From Apteryx mantelli (lineage: Eukaryota; Chordata; Aves; Apterygiformes; Apterygidae), in NCBI RefSeq assembly GCF_036417845.1, contig NW_027118693.1:3296001-3360000 (forward strand): 64,000 nucleotides of DNA, given 5' to 3'. Below are positions 13,495 through 24,132 of this stretch, piece after piece; positions within the stretch are counted from its first letter, which is position 1; every line of letters begins with the position of its first letter. The position numbers were made by a program, and so were the translations under genes. The notes beneath the pieces are model-generated. The model had not been told where the DNA came from, did no database searches, and worked only from the letters and a program-made list of their open reading frames with translations.

Positions 13495-13495
13495 G
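13463..13495 (+). repeat. (TTG)11 microsatellite
   Basis: Eleven uninterrupted TTG triplets. Confidence 0.95.
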
Positions 13496-13505
13496 AGTTC
13501 CTAGA

Positions 13506-13532
13506 CTGCCTGCCTGCCTGCCTGCCTGCCTG
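13506..13532 (+). repeat. (CTGC)n microsatellite
   Basis: Between six and seven CTGC tetramers, eleven bases after the TTG run. Confidence 0.93.
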
Positions 13533-14728
13533 TGACTGTCCCCCTTTGCCTGTGATATTTCTCAGGCAATGAGACCTTGCTGATCAGTCTGTGTCTATGT
13601 GCCTGGGTCTCTGCCCCTTCCTCTGCTTTAGCTTGTTGGCCAGGTCCAGCTAAGCAGCACAGAGTAGTCCTTTTCTCTCTTTTGGGCTTATACAAGTTTT
13701 GTGAGCAAAAGCAGCAGGATGGAAAGGACATGGTCTACATAGGGGTAGACTGTCCTGAGACGACTGCACAGAGAATTCAACATCTTCAAGACCTCAGGTA
13801 ATGAATTCAGGACTGACTCCACATCAAACCAAGCTTCATCTTTCCAGTGTTCACACACACACACACAAAAAAAGTCTTCTGCAGTTCTGTTTGTTTGCTT
13901 GTTTATTTGTTTTGCAAGGTAGGGCTTTTTTTTTCTTATCCCCAACTGATGAATTTCTCTACATATCATTTTGTCTCCTAGGATTTTCTTTTTTTTCTCT
14001 CTCCTTTCTATTGCTTGTATTCATTTATATTTTTCCTTCTGGTGGCCAGAAGGTTTTATCAAAACCATTTCTCAGCAAGAAAGATTGCTGCAACCGAAGA
14101 AGAGTCTCTTTGTAAAGATTTCTGCTCTATAGGGAATAGGTCAAGCTTGGAGGGAAAGACCACATTTTGAATCATAGAATATTTATCTTATCTCTTTTTG
14201 GCTTTCTCCCTCCATTGCCTTTATTTCCCACTGACCTCCTCCTTTGTCACCATTCTCCTTCTTCCTTCTTTCCATTCCTTATCTAAAATCAGAAGGTTAA
14301 TGTCAGTCTGAAGAGATGTTTTATCTTTCTCCAGGATGCATTTTATCTCATCTGAAAATATAGGTTTAAGATAGACTAGAGAAAGAATGACTGAGAAATG
14401 TCTATTTTTTTCTCCATTGACTGTAAAAGGACACTTGGGTGAGGAGCTCAAATGCAAAAACTTACATGTTGTTAATAGTGGATTCCTACTCTAACCTAGA
14501 AACTAAGTTTGTTGTTACTGTTTGAAATGGTGTCTCCTTACTCTGTGTTGTTTCTCCTTGCCTCTCCTCTCTTCTTTGTTTTCCTTACAGACTTTTTGTG
14601 AGTAACCACATGCATCTCTTTTATTATACTGCTACATTTCTCTACCTGTCTCTGCTCCCTCTAACCATCTGAGGAATTGTTTCCTCCACTCACCATCTTC
14701 TCTTACTCACTGCAGCTCAGTTGCAGAT

Positions 14729-15676
14729 ATGTTGAACCATACGACTGCCACAGAGTTCCTTCTCTTGGGCTTCCCCTCCCTCCACCATCAGGAGTACCTA
14801 GTAGCAATCATTTTCCTGGCTTCCTACCTCGTGATCTTAGTTGGAAACCTGCTGATCATTGCCCTCATTCTTTCTGACCGAGACCTCCACAGACCTATGT
14901 ACTTTTTCCTCTGCAACCTCTCCTCTTTGGAGATCTTCATCGCTACATGCATCATACCCAAAACAGTAGCAAGCTTGTTGATGGGCAGCAAAGCCATCTC
15001 CTACCCAGCTTGCATAACTCAGTTCTATTTCTTCATCTTCTTGGGTGTCATTGAGTTTGTCCTTCTTGCTGTCATGTCCTACGACCGTTATGTGGCCATA
15101 TGCTACCCTCTTCAGTACCCCATGCTCATGAACAGTCAGCTTTGTGTTCAGCTCCTGTTGGGGTCATGGACTGCAGGCTTCCTGGCCACCATTGTCCCCA
15201 CTGTCCTAGTTGTCAGGCTGCCCTTCTGCAATGACAATCGTATTGACCACTTCTTCTGTGAAGGCGTGCTTTTGATCAAGCTGTCCTGTGCAGACACACA
15301 GATTGTGGAGCTGATAAATTTCGTGAACGCTTTCATCATCATCTTTGGCTCACTGGTCATGACAGCAATGTCCTACCTATACATCATTAACACCATCCTT
15401 AGGTTGCCCTCAGCTTCATCGAGGAACAAGGCATTTTCTACATGCTCCTCTCACTTCACCATTGTCATCTTGGGCTACGGTAGCTGCATCTTCCAGTATG
15501 TGCAGCCTTCAAGTCACCACACTTCCTATTACAAAATGGTGGCCCTGCTCAACACAGTGGTAACTCCTCTGATGAGCCCCTTCATTTTCAGCCTGAGGAA
15601 TGAGCAGATGAAGAAGGCTCTCAAGGTGGGCTTGAAGAGAAATGTGATAATCTCCAGAAAATGTCTTTCCTTCTGA
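14729..15676 (+). CDS. Olfactory receptor, intact, OR6/OR11-like class II
   Basis: A 315-residue single-exon odorant receptor that would couple to the olfactory G protein. The N-terminus has an N-glycosylation site (NHT, residues 3-5). Hallmarks: GN in TM1, RPMYFFLCNLS at the TM2 start, conserved TM3 cysteine in SYPACITQ, MSYDRYVAIC closing TM3, all three loop-2 cysteines (in PFCND, FFCEG and LSCAD), MSYLYI in TM5 and KAFSTCSSH in TM6. The frame is uninterrupted and the length is normal. The start sits just after a pyrimidine-rich AG-ended stretch, fitting a 5' exon acceptor. Oddity: the TM7 activation motif, normally NPxxY in this family, reads SPFIF (15576-15590), so both the Asn and the Tyr are replaced, while the flanking PLM and SLRNE are normal. 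Subfamily placement is by eye. Whether it signals is inference. Confidence 0.95.
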   Translation: MLNHTTATEFLLLGFPSLHHQEYLVAIIFLASYLVILVGNLLIIALILSDRDLHRPMYFFLCNLSSLEIFIATCIIPKTVASLLMGSKAISYPACITQFYFFIFLGVIEFVLLAVMSYDRYVAICYPLQYPMLMNSQLCVQLLLGSWTAGFLATIVPTVLVVRLPFCNDNRIDHFFCEGVLLIKLSCADTQIVELINFVNAFIIIFGSLVMTAMSYLYIINTILRLPSASSRNKAFSTCSSHFTIVILGYGSCIFQYVQPSSHHTSYYKMVALLNTVVTPLMSPFIFSLRNEQMKKALKVGLKRNVIISRKCLSF

Positions 15677-18571
15677 GGAGAGATTTTGTAAGTGGAGAGA
15701 AAAGGGAGGGGGATGGAACAAATGATTAGGATTCATTTGCTGAAATTACACCTTTCTTTCTTAGCAGTGTGGAGTTTCATGAAATCACACCAGTTTCTCT
15801 CCTGAAACATATCACCATGATAAGACCTAATCCTCAGATAGGGATGCCTTTCAAATGGTCTAAAAGCACTTTACAAACCCTGGTGAATACCCTGGTGATG
15901 GTGTTTTCTAAGTGTGGAAACTGAGACAGAAAGCAACAAGCTGAGGACTTCCTCCTTCCTTGGCACACCAAATTCTCAAGACGGTTCACCTTCCTCCAGT
16001 TTGGATGCAGCTTCTCCTTCTCACACAATCTGGTTTGCCTGTTTATTTTGGTGACAGAGCTTTGTTGAGCCTTTTTGCCTTTAGAAAGAGACAGAAAACA
16101 GGTGGAACAAATAAAAAGGAGAACAACAATGGCTTTATTTCTCTGCTAAGTGGCACTTACTTCTCCCCATTAACCTCCTGGTTGGGACAAGAACATAGAG
16201 AAAATAAACTCAAAATTACCCACCTAACATCAGCTCTCTTTTAAGCTGCAACTAAATCCAGAATATTGGTCAGTAATTTAATTGTTGAGTAACAATGCAA
16301 TTGTCCACAGATCAAGCTTAATGAAATAAATGCCCAGTCCTTACGATACAATGCTGTCAGAGCCAATACTTCAGCTAATAGAACAGCCTCACGCAGTGGA
16401 ATTGTTTCGTCCACATATAAACATTTGTAACTTAAATGCCCTAAGCTGAGGGCATTGCCCACCCTCCTGTGATAGTCTAGAGGATTATATCATCTCCTCT
16501 TATGCTAGTTGTCCATAGTACTTCAGAGGAACTATACTGAGCATAGGAGGCTCATCTGTTTAATAGGAAATGCCAGGTGCGCTGAACCACATGCTGGGCA
16601 ATGTGTTATAATTTGTGCAAGTGAGGGACTTTAGATCAGTGAGGTGCAGCCTCTGCAGCCCCAAGGATTAGATCTAGACCTTAAGTTCTCTCCAACCCCT
16701 TCACCAAACAAAAGCAAACAAAAAATTCCTTTTCTCTAATCCTTGTCATGGTATTGCCATTTTGTAATTTTCATGGATTTATTTTCACTCACGATTTGCA
16801 AGAGAAATATCTTGTTTTGGAATGAGAATCAAAAGCAGTATTTGTTTATCCATTTTAAATAAAAATATGACATTATCATTCTATCTGAGAGACTTTTTTA
16901 TTATTTAAATCACTCACTCCCAATAGTACAGAAACACAAGATGGATGAGTTTAGTCTTAAATGCCTAGCATGGAAATTTTGAAGGTAGTTAGTTGGATGA
17001 CTCCCATCCCCTTTAAGTTGGCAAAGAATCCCACCCAGACATCTTCAGTGAAGAGACTTTGGAATCACAGATAGTGCTTTAACTTAGTTATCTTAGGCAT
17101 CTTATTGTGAAAAATCCCCCTCAAAGTCACTCTGGCACTAATGGCTCTGATCTTTCTGGATAGAAAGCTACAGTTTGACTATCTGTGTGAGAGCCGCACC
17201 TCTGGTTACAGCATAAAAATAACAGAACATCACTGTTTGTCCACTGCTACCTCTACACCAATATCTTAGGTGCTTGCTTTGCTCTGATGGCATGGCCTCC
17301 AGACTGTTCACCTTATTTACACCAGGGAAAAGTCCAGGTGCAGTTGTGGGACAGTTCATTCAGGAATTTGCTTCTTCCATTGAAGGAACAGGTCACTCCA
17401 AGAGTTCCCCCTTGCAAGGGGTACAAACAAGACTGTGCTGGGTGTTGCTTCCTCTGCTCTGTGCAGACGTCGAACTGTATTTTATGCCCTAAGGCATGCA
17501 GCACATATCCTCACTGCCACACTACAAAACAAAACAAAGCACGCATTTTGTCAGCGGTGATCAACAACCCTCACTTGATTTCATGTGCTTTGAATGGAGG
17601 AAGCACACACAAAACAACATGCCTGTGTCTCTGGGCTGCAGGGGCACTATGTGGGCCAGCAGACACCCAGGAGGCCCAGAAGTTAAGCAATATGAGCAGC
17701 ATTGCCTGACAACAGGGTCTGCTTCCTGTAATAAATGTGCTCAGTAAATAACAGACTTTCTTCTGTGGATAAAGGTCCCCTAAATAGCTACCCACCTCCT
17801 TGATACCTGAGCTGGATAAATAATGGATTTTTTTTTTTTAATAGGTGAATTGAAAATGAAATAAGTTAATAAAAAAAAAAGGTGGACCTTGAGGACTTTG
17901 CTAAATGAACACAGAAATATTCTAGTCCACTGCAAACCCTTTCTTAGATCTAAAATGTTATGTTCCTTCTGAAAGTACTGACAACAGAAGTTGTATACAC
18001 CCCAGCCAGCGAGAGGGTGGCTCTGAAGCTCTTGTGTTGCCTACTCCTGTAAAGGCATCAGTACCATGCTCCATGAATGTGACAGGAGAAAGTAAGTGCC
18101 CAAAGTAAGTTTCTAAGATCTGCATGAGAGAACGTAGGCCAGAAATCATTTGCATTCCATTACTTTCTTTCCGGAAGACTCTGCCCATGCTGCCATCCAA
18201 CAGAGTAGGTCTTCTTTCTGTGTAAAACTTTCAAACATTTTTGCTTCCTTCTGACGGAAATATGATGATATTCCTCTTTAGTTTCCTCCTAAATTATAAA
18301 CCAGCTCAAGTGAGATAAATAATTTTCTACAGCTGCCTATTCCTGTTCCCAGGTATAAAGGGAGGCCAAGTGATTAACACAAACTAAGACAGCTCAACTC
18401 TATGTGTGCAAAGGCCACCCTACCAGACTTCTGCTAAGTCACTGTTTTCACAGAGGGACTCCATATGATCTTTTGATAATGCACCCTACAAGCTTGAGAA
18501 GAGAGTTTCCCCTGTGTCAGTATGATTCCAGCCCCTCCCCCCCCCGTTTTTTTTGTGATAAGCACAAAAGA
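15677..18571. other. No recognised gene
   Basis: AT-rich intergenic DNA after the OR. It has poly(T) and poly(A) runs (near 17828 and 17870), no ORF with family similarity, and no tandem repeat. AATAAA occurs at 16110 and 16203, roughly 440 and 530 bp past the OR stop, and could serve as its poly(A) signal; this is only a possibility. Confidence 0.45.
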
Positions 18572-20419
18572 ACAATCACAGAATCACAGAATCGCTGAGG
18601 TTGGAAGGGACCTCTGGAGATCATCTAGTCCAACCCCCCTGCTCAAGCAGGGTCACCTAGAGCACATTGCACAGGATTGCATCCAGGCGCGTTTGGAATA
18701 TCTCCAGAGAAGGAGACTCCACCACCTCTCGGGGCAACCTGTTCCAGTGCTCTGTCACCCTCACAGTGAAAAAGTTTTTCCTCATGTTCAGATGGAATTG
18801 TCTGTGTTTCAGTTTGTGCCCGTTGCCTCGCGTCCTGTCGCTCGGCACCACTGAAAAGAGTCTGGTCCCATCCTCTCGACACCCTCCCTTCAGATACTTG
18901 TACACATTAATAAGATCTCCTCTCAGCCTTCTCTTCTCCAGGCTAAACAGGCCCAGCTCTCTCAGCCTTTCCTCATAAGAGAGATGCTCCAGTCCCCTAA
19001 TCATCTTTGTAGCCCTTTGCTGGACTTGCTCCAGTAGTGCCACATCCCTCTTGTACTGGGGAGCCCAGAACTGGACGCAGTACTCCAGATGTGGCCTCAC
19101 CAGGGCTGAGGAGAGGGGGAGAATCACCTCCCTCGACCTGCTGGCAACACTCTTCCTGATGCACCCCAGGATACCATTGGCCTTCTTGGCCGCAAGGGCA
19201 CATTGCTGCCTCATGCTTAACTTGGTGTCCACCAGCACTCCCAGGTCCTTCTCAGCAGAGCTGCTTTCCAGCAGGTCAACCCCCAACCTGTACTGGTGCA
19301 TGGGGTTATTCCTCCCCAGGTGCAGGACCCTGCACTTGCCTTTGTTGAACTTCATGAGGTTCCTCTCTGCCCACCTCTCCAGCCTGTCCAGGTCTCTCTG
19401 AATGGCAGCACAGCCCTCTGGTGTATCGGCCACTCCTCCCAGTTTTGTATCGTCAGCAAACTTGCTGAGGGTGCACTCTGTCCCTTCCTCCAGGTCATTG
19501 ATGTAGAAATTGAACAAGACTGGACTCAGTACTGACCCCTGGGGGACACCGCTAGCTACAGGCCTCCAACTAGACTCTGCACCACTGATCACAACTCTCT
19601 GAGCTCTGCCATTCAGCCAGTTCTCAATCCACCTCACTGTCCACTCATCTAACCCACCCTTCCTGAGCTTCCCTATGAGGATGTTATGGGAGACGGTGTC
19701 AAAAGCCTTGCTGAAGTCTAGGTAGACAACATCCACTGCTCTCCCCTCATCTACCCAGCCAGTCATTCCATCATAGAAGGCTATCAGATTGGTTAGGCAG
19801 GATTTCCCTTTGGTGAAGCCATGCTGACTACTCCTGATCACCTTCTTTTCCTCCACATGCTTGGAGATGGCCTCCAGGATGAGCTGCTCCATCACCTTTC
19901 CAGGGATGCAGGTGAGGCTCACTGGCCTGTACTTGCCTGGGTCCTCCTTCTTGCCCTTTTGGAAGACTGGGGTGACATTGGCTTTCTTCCAGTCTTCAGG
20001 CACCTCTCCTGTTCTCCATGACCTTTCAAAGATGATGGAGAGTGGCTTAGCAATGACATCCGCCAGCTCCCTCAGCACTCGTGGGTGCATCCCATCAGGG
20101 CCCATGGATTTGTGGGTGTCAAGTTTGCTTAAATGGTCTCTAACCCATTCCTCCTCCACCAAGGGAAAGTCTTCCTTCCTCCAGACTTTCTCTCTTGCCT
20201 CCAGGGTCTGGGGTTCCTGAGGGCTGGCCTGAGCAGTAAAGACTGAAGCAAAGGCGGCATTCAGTAACTCTGCCTTCTCTGTATCCTTCGTCACCAGGGC
20301 ACCCACCCCATTCAGCAAAGGGCCCACATTTTCCCTAGTCTTCCTCTTGCTACTGATGTATTTGAAGAAGCCCTTCTTGCTGTCCTTGACATCTCTCGCC
20401 AGATTTAATTCCAAACGGG
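18572..20419 (-). mobile_element. CR1 LINE, 5'-truncated, young
   Basis: A CR1 non-LTR retrotransposon on the minus strand. Its 3' end has the diagnostic short repeats of ATTCTGTG (read on the minus strand at 18574-18592), preceded by the short conserved CR1 3' UTR. The 5' end is truncated in ORF2 at the linker before the RT, so the endonuclease is missing, and the truncation junction coincides with the end of the inverted satellite-edge homology at 20419. Because its RT frame is open over about 585 codons, it is much younger than the other CR1 pieces in the window. I saw no convincing target-site duplication. Confidence 0.93.
18657..20419 (-). CDS. CR1 ORF2 reverse transcriptase, 5'-partial
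   Basis: C-terminal part of CR1 ORF2, the reverse transcriptase that copies the element RNA by target-primed reverse transcription. RT blocks appear in order: [41 protein letters not shown] and the catalytic FADDTKL (FADD at 19449-19460). They are followed by the thumb and C-terminal domain, ending at the TAG at 18657-18659. No stop or frameshift interrupts it. The open frame continues upstream to 20744, but those first roughly 109 codons lie in the satellite-edge DNA and are read through by chance. Without the endonuclease domain it cannot retrotranspose on its own. Confidence 0.9.
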
Positions 20420-21460
20420 TGATTTGTTGCCAGGGTGAAGAGTGGAGCTGTCGCATGATCTGGAGAGAGTCTTGCCAGGAGATGAAAGCCATTTGCAGAA
20501 GACTGTTCTGTGTGGAGTGATCACAGCGTAATCGAAGGACGTGAGAGTGGCCCAGGTGAGCTTTTCCTCTGTGAAGGTTTGCACTTTTCAGCTCCCTTGT
20601 GACTCTGTCCCAGATAGGGCAGCAGCAGGCAGGTCGATGCCATTTGTGCTTGTGAGGTGAGTTGTGCGTCTGAAGCTGGTAGGCCAACAGCATGCATGTA
20701 GCTTTGGTGATGCTGGTGAGGTCTCTTGTGTCTGCATGCCTCATAAAGGGGGAGCAGGCCCATTGCTGCTGTTGGTGCTTTTGTGGTCAGTTGTGCATCG
20801 GTATGTGATTGGCGATCAGCATGGACATTGCTGCTGTTTGTGCTTGTTGAGGTCAATTGTGCTTTGGTCGCAAAGAGGCCAGGAGCAGATATCTGGCTTC
20901 ATGGCTGCCTGTGAGGTCACTTGAGCCTGAGCACCTGACATTCCAGCTTGCTGCATATTGCTGCTGCTTGTGTTTGTGGAGTCATTCAGCCTCAGTATCT
21001 GCTAAGCCACTAGGAGCCCAAATGCTCCTTTTTTGTATTTGTGAGGAGACTTCTGTTGAGTGCCTGATAGGCCAGTGCTGGTCATGTGGGTGCAGTTTGT
21101 GGTTGTGATGTCACTTGTGGCTCAGTGCCTGATAGGCCAGTGCTGGTGCTGTGGGTGCAGTTTGTGGTTGTGATGTCACTTGTGGCTCAGTGCCGGATAG
21201 GCCAGTGCTGGTGCTGTGTTTGCAGTTTGTGTTTGTGATGTCACTTGTGGCTGAGTGCCTGATAGGCCAGTGCTGGTCCTGTGAGTGCAGTTTGTGGTTG
21301 TGATGTCACTTGTGGCTGAGTGCCTGATAGGCCAGTGCTGGTCCTGTGGGTGGAGTTTGTGGTTGTGAGGTCTCTTGTGGCTCAGTGCCTCATAGGCCAG
21401 TGCTGGTCATGTGGGTGCAGCTTGTGGTTGTGATGTCACTTGTTTCTCAGTGCCTCATAG
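20419..21460 (-). repeat. Inverted copy of the satellite edge plus about 6 satellite units
   Basis: The reverse complement of this stretch matches 42.64-43.69 kb almost collinearly: the two coordinates sum to about 64104 at both ends and in the middle. From 20419 to about 21080 it is the diverged edge. From about 21080 to 21460 it holds roughly six 65-bp satellite units (complement of the GGCCTATCAG and GTGACATCAC boxes). It is bounded on one side exactly by a CR1 truncation point and on the other exactly by the provirus LTR. Confidence 0.88.
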
Positions 21461-21974
21461 TGTTAGAGAATATTGAACTGAAGCTGTCCAGAATTAATTG
21501 CTTAGCATAACTTGCTTAGCATTAGTAGCTAAATTTGCTGAAGCCTTAGGCCTCAGGCTGTGAACTTGCTGTGAACTTTTACTTAGATAAGTAAAAGGGG
21601 GCCCCAGAGCCGGTTCAAGCTGGAGAGATAAAGAAGTTACACGGACAGCAGGAGTAGCCAACCTTGAAGATAAGCAGAAGCCTGCCTAGAGACAATGGAG
21701 GGGCCCAGTGAAGAAGGGGAAGACCCCAGACCTAACCATTACTATTGGTCCAAACTATCGCTTGAGGGGTGGGGAATTTAGATTGTAAGGGTATAATTGC
21801 CCAGGGATTTCTTTGTTCGGGGTTCCTCTTTGGAGGCACCCAGCTCGAGCTGTAATTACCGCACGTGTATCATTAAATTTTATTTCTCTCCAATCTGACT
21901 TCGAACTTCTGCCTCAGCAGGAACCTAGGGTCGGACCCTGTTATGGAGGCCGGCGAGCCTGATTTTCCATAACA
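21461..21974 (+). repeat. 5' LTR of the provirus
   Basis: 514 bp beginning TGTTAGAGAA and ending CCATAACA, the TG...CA ends expected of LTRs. A weak TATA-like GTATAATT lies near 21790 and an ATTAAA poly(A) signal near 21872. It interrupts the satellite directly (satellite to 21460). Confidence 0.95.
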
Positions 21975-21977
21975 GTT

Positions 21978-21995
21978 TGGCGACCCAGGTGGGAC
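21978..21995 (+). promoter_or_regulatory. Primer-binding site (arginine-tRNA-like)
   Basis: Three bases after the 5' LTR, TGGCGACCCAGGTGGGAC is complementary to a tRNA 3' end of the form GTCCCACCTGGGTCGCCA. The CCA end and the CCCAC T-stem strand are as expected for a primer tRNA. From memory it is nearest to an arginine isoacceptor. The isoacceptor is not proven without a search against the host tRNA set. Confidence 0.75.
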
Positions 21996-22048
21996 CCTAG
22001 GCGACCACCGTCGGGGCCTCTCGTCTCCAAACGATCATCTGGCACCAT

Positions 22049-22100
22049 CGGGTGAGTTCACCTGGGATCTTTGGCAACGGGAGGCACTGAGAGGGTGAGT
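22049..22100 (+). promoter_or_regulatory. Two splice-donor-like sites in the ERV leader
   Basis: GG|GTGAGT-type donors occur twice, at about 22052 and 22095. In a simple retrovirus one leader donor makes the spliced env RNA. Which one was used cannot be told. Confidence 0.45.
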
Positions 22101-22187
22101 CTTAAATTCCTGCCTAAATTCTAAATTCTGGTTTGGTAACAAAGTGCACTGTAAGGGGTACGCGGGCTGATCACTGTAAGGCGTACC

Positions 22188-22370
22188 AGGTTTTGGGGTG
22201 GGTTCGAGTCCCACGCCCAGGTTTTGGGGTGGGTTCGAGTCCCACGCCCAGGTTTTGGGGGGGGTTCGAGTCCCACACCCAGGTTTGGGGTGGGTTCGAG
22301 TCCCACTCCCAGGTTTTGGGGTGGGTTTGAGTCCCACTCCCAGGTTTTGAGAGGGTTCGAGTCCCGTCTC
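22188..22370 (+). repeat. Six tandem 30-31-bp units with a tRNA T-arm-like core
   Basis: Six units start their GGTTCGAG core at 22201, 22232, 22263, 22293, 22324 (C to T in the loop) and 22354, spaced 31, 31, 30, 31 and 30 bp. Units 1, 2 and 4 carry GTGGGTTCGAGTCCCAC exactly: a 5-bp stem and a 7-base TTCGAGT loop, the canonical tRNA T-arm, including the pol III B-box consensus GGTTCGANTCC. Unit 3 has one stem change, unit 5 a loop change and unit 6 a weakened stem. The block is flanked by two related segments (about 22166-22187 and 22399-22420). It lies between the primer-binding site and gag. Confidence 0.92.
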
Positions 22371-22689
22371 ACTCCGGCCGGAAGGGGGGAGTGCGCAGCC
22401 TGATCAGCGTAAGGCGCACCTTGCGCAAGACTAACTTAGAGTTACTGTGACTAGTGTGAGTGTGGATACTGGTACTGTGACTGGTGTGTGTGTGTGACCT
22501 GGGAACCGAAAGGGGCACCTGTCGGCTGACAGAGCTGCCCACTGCGAAGGGACGGCAGTCCTAGCAGTCAAAGACTCGGGTGGTGTGAGTGCGGTTCCCA
22601 GAGAAGAGAGAGTGAGAGAGAGAGTGTGATCACACCTGCTGCAGGGAGGAAAAGAAAAAAAGAAAAAAAAAACAAAAAAAAGCCACAAT

Positions 22690-24132
22690 ATGGGAAATAA
22701 GTTCAGCATAGAAAAGGGGACGCCCTTAGCTGAAATTTTGCAGAACTGGAGTAAGATTGATGGTACCAAGAACCTAAAAAAAAAAAAAAGGTTGATCCAA
22801 CTATGTCAGGAGGATTGGCCGTTCCTGACAAAGGATGGTAACCCGGCGGAACGATGGCTGCCATAGGGAACCTTTGATCATCAGGAGTTAACTTTCCTGC
22901 GTCACCATTTAGAGGATCGGTTCCCCAGACAAATGGATTATTGGTATGTATGGGACAATTGGGCATTCGCTAGACAAAAGGAGGCACCTAGGAAAGAAAG
23001 AAGAAATTTTTCTCAGAGTATTGAAAGTAGTGCAGCTGCTAAAATGCTTGTGGAAACTGCTCCACCCTATGCGCTATCCTCCGCTTCAACTTCTCTATAC
23101 CCCCCCTTGCCTTCCTCCTCTGCCTTTCAAGCCCCTTTGCATGTCGTTCCTGTGCCAGGAGTGCCCCCGCCAGGTCCGGACGGGGCACCTCGGGTAGCTA
23201 CAATGCGAATTTACCGACCCTGGGGGCCCCAAGATTTGGTTGTATGGGGTCAACAAACTCCCAGGCTTAGGGAAGATCCAGAGAAAGTGTTACAAATTGT
23301 AAGAGGAATACTGCGGGCGTATGATCCTACATGGGGGGATGTACAAATGCTCCTTGAAGCTGTGTTCACGCCAGATGAAAACCACTCAATTCTGGATGCA
23401 AATCGTTGTTGGGCAGAAGAGGGGGGTGTTGTGGCTGCTCAAACGGCCTGGCCAATTGTGGACCCCGGGTGGAATTATAATGTAGAGGCAGATTACAGGC
23501 AGTTGCAATTAGCCAGACAAGGCTTAGAAGAAGCTATACGGTTAGCAGGACAAAAGACTGCGAATTGGTCTAAAATAAGGGAGTGTCAGCAACAACCTGA
23601 GGAACACCCCTCAGCTTTCCTTTCCAGACTATTTAAACAAATCAGAATGTTTGGAGGAGGGATAGACCCAGAAGCCGAGGCTAACAGGCCCCTAATAGCT
23701 TCTACATTTGTAGATCAAACGGCCTTGGACATTAAAAAGTATCTTTCTAAACATGTTCCTGACTGGCCAGGGAAGTCTATGGATGAAATAGTACGCTTAG
23801 CCACATTTGTATATAACGGTCGAGATGAAGAGAAGGTGAAAGAAAAGAGACGACAGAAGAAGGAGGAAGTGAGTGTGTTAGCGGCTGTATTAAGAGACGA
23901 GTTTAAAGAAACTAGAGGAAGGGGACGAGCAAGGGTCAGAGGAGACAGGCGGAACCAAAGCGAACATATTGTACGCTTAAGAGTTAATGATTATTGCCAT
24001 TATTGTGGTGAACAAGGGCACTGGCAGCAGGAATGCCCAGTGAGACCCCGCATGCCTAGGAATAGAAGGGATGGCATGAGACAGCCGAGTACTGGGAATG
24101 ACACCAGGCAATTCCCAGCCAGTCCACAATGA
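22690..24132 (+). pseudogene. gag: ERV gag, with internal stop
   Basis: Structural polyprotein of the virus particle. The frame begins at ATG 22690 with MGNKFS, an N-myristoylation signal for membrane targeting of matrix. It is closed by an in-frame TAG at 22864-22866 (codon 59), then stays open for 421 codons from 22867 to the TGA at 24130. The region after a Pro-rich stretch (about 23090-23190) is the capsid, of gammaretroviral type by eye. A basic, charged segment (about 23830-23960) precedes one CCHC zinc knuckle, CHYCGEQGHWQQEC (23995-24036), the nucleocapsid. A 14-A run at 22776-22789 near the N-terminus leaves the frame intact but is a slippage hazard. A purine-rich A tract (about 22641-22682) abuts the start codon. 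Confidence 0.88.

Larger units (their letters stand above)
11301..14728. other. No recognised gene; two microsatellites
   Basis: Unique-looking intergenic DNA upstream of the plus-strand OR. Apart from the TTG and CTGC microsatellites and a short CA run near 13853-13866, I see no repeat or coding feature. The last 100 bp before the OR start are pyrimidine-rich with AG dinucleotides (near 14715 and 14726), as expected for the acceptor of a 5' non-coding exon. Confidence 0.5.

Noticed and set aside
18572-18660. Target-site duplication for the 18.6-kb CR1 (ATCACAAAA-like on both sides)
   Set aside because: The similarity is a few bases next to an A run, and the downstream sequence does not continue the empty-site sequence seen at 43686.
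22198-22345. A true tRNA gene in the ERV leader
   Set aside because: Only the T-arm or B-box is present. There is no A-box, no anticodon arm and no acceptor pairing within a unit.
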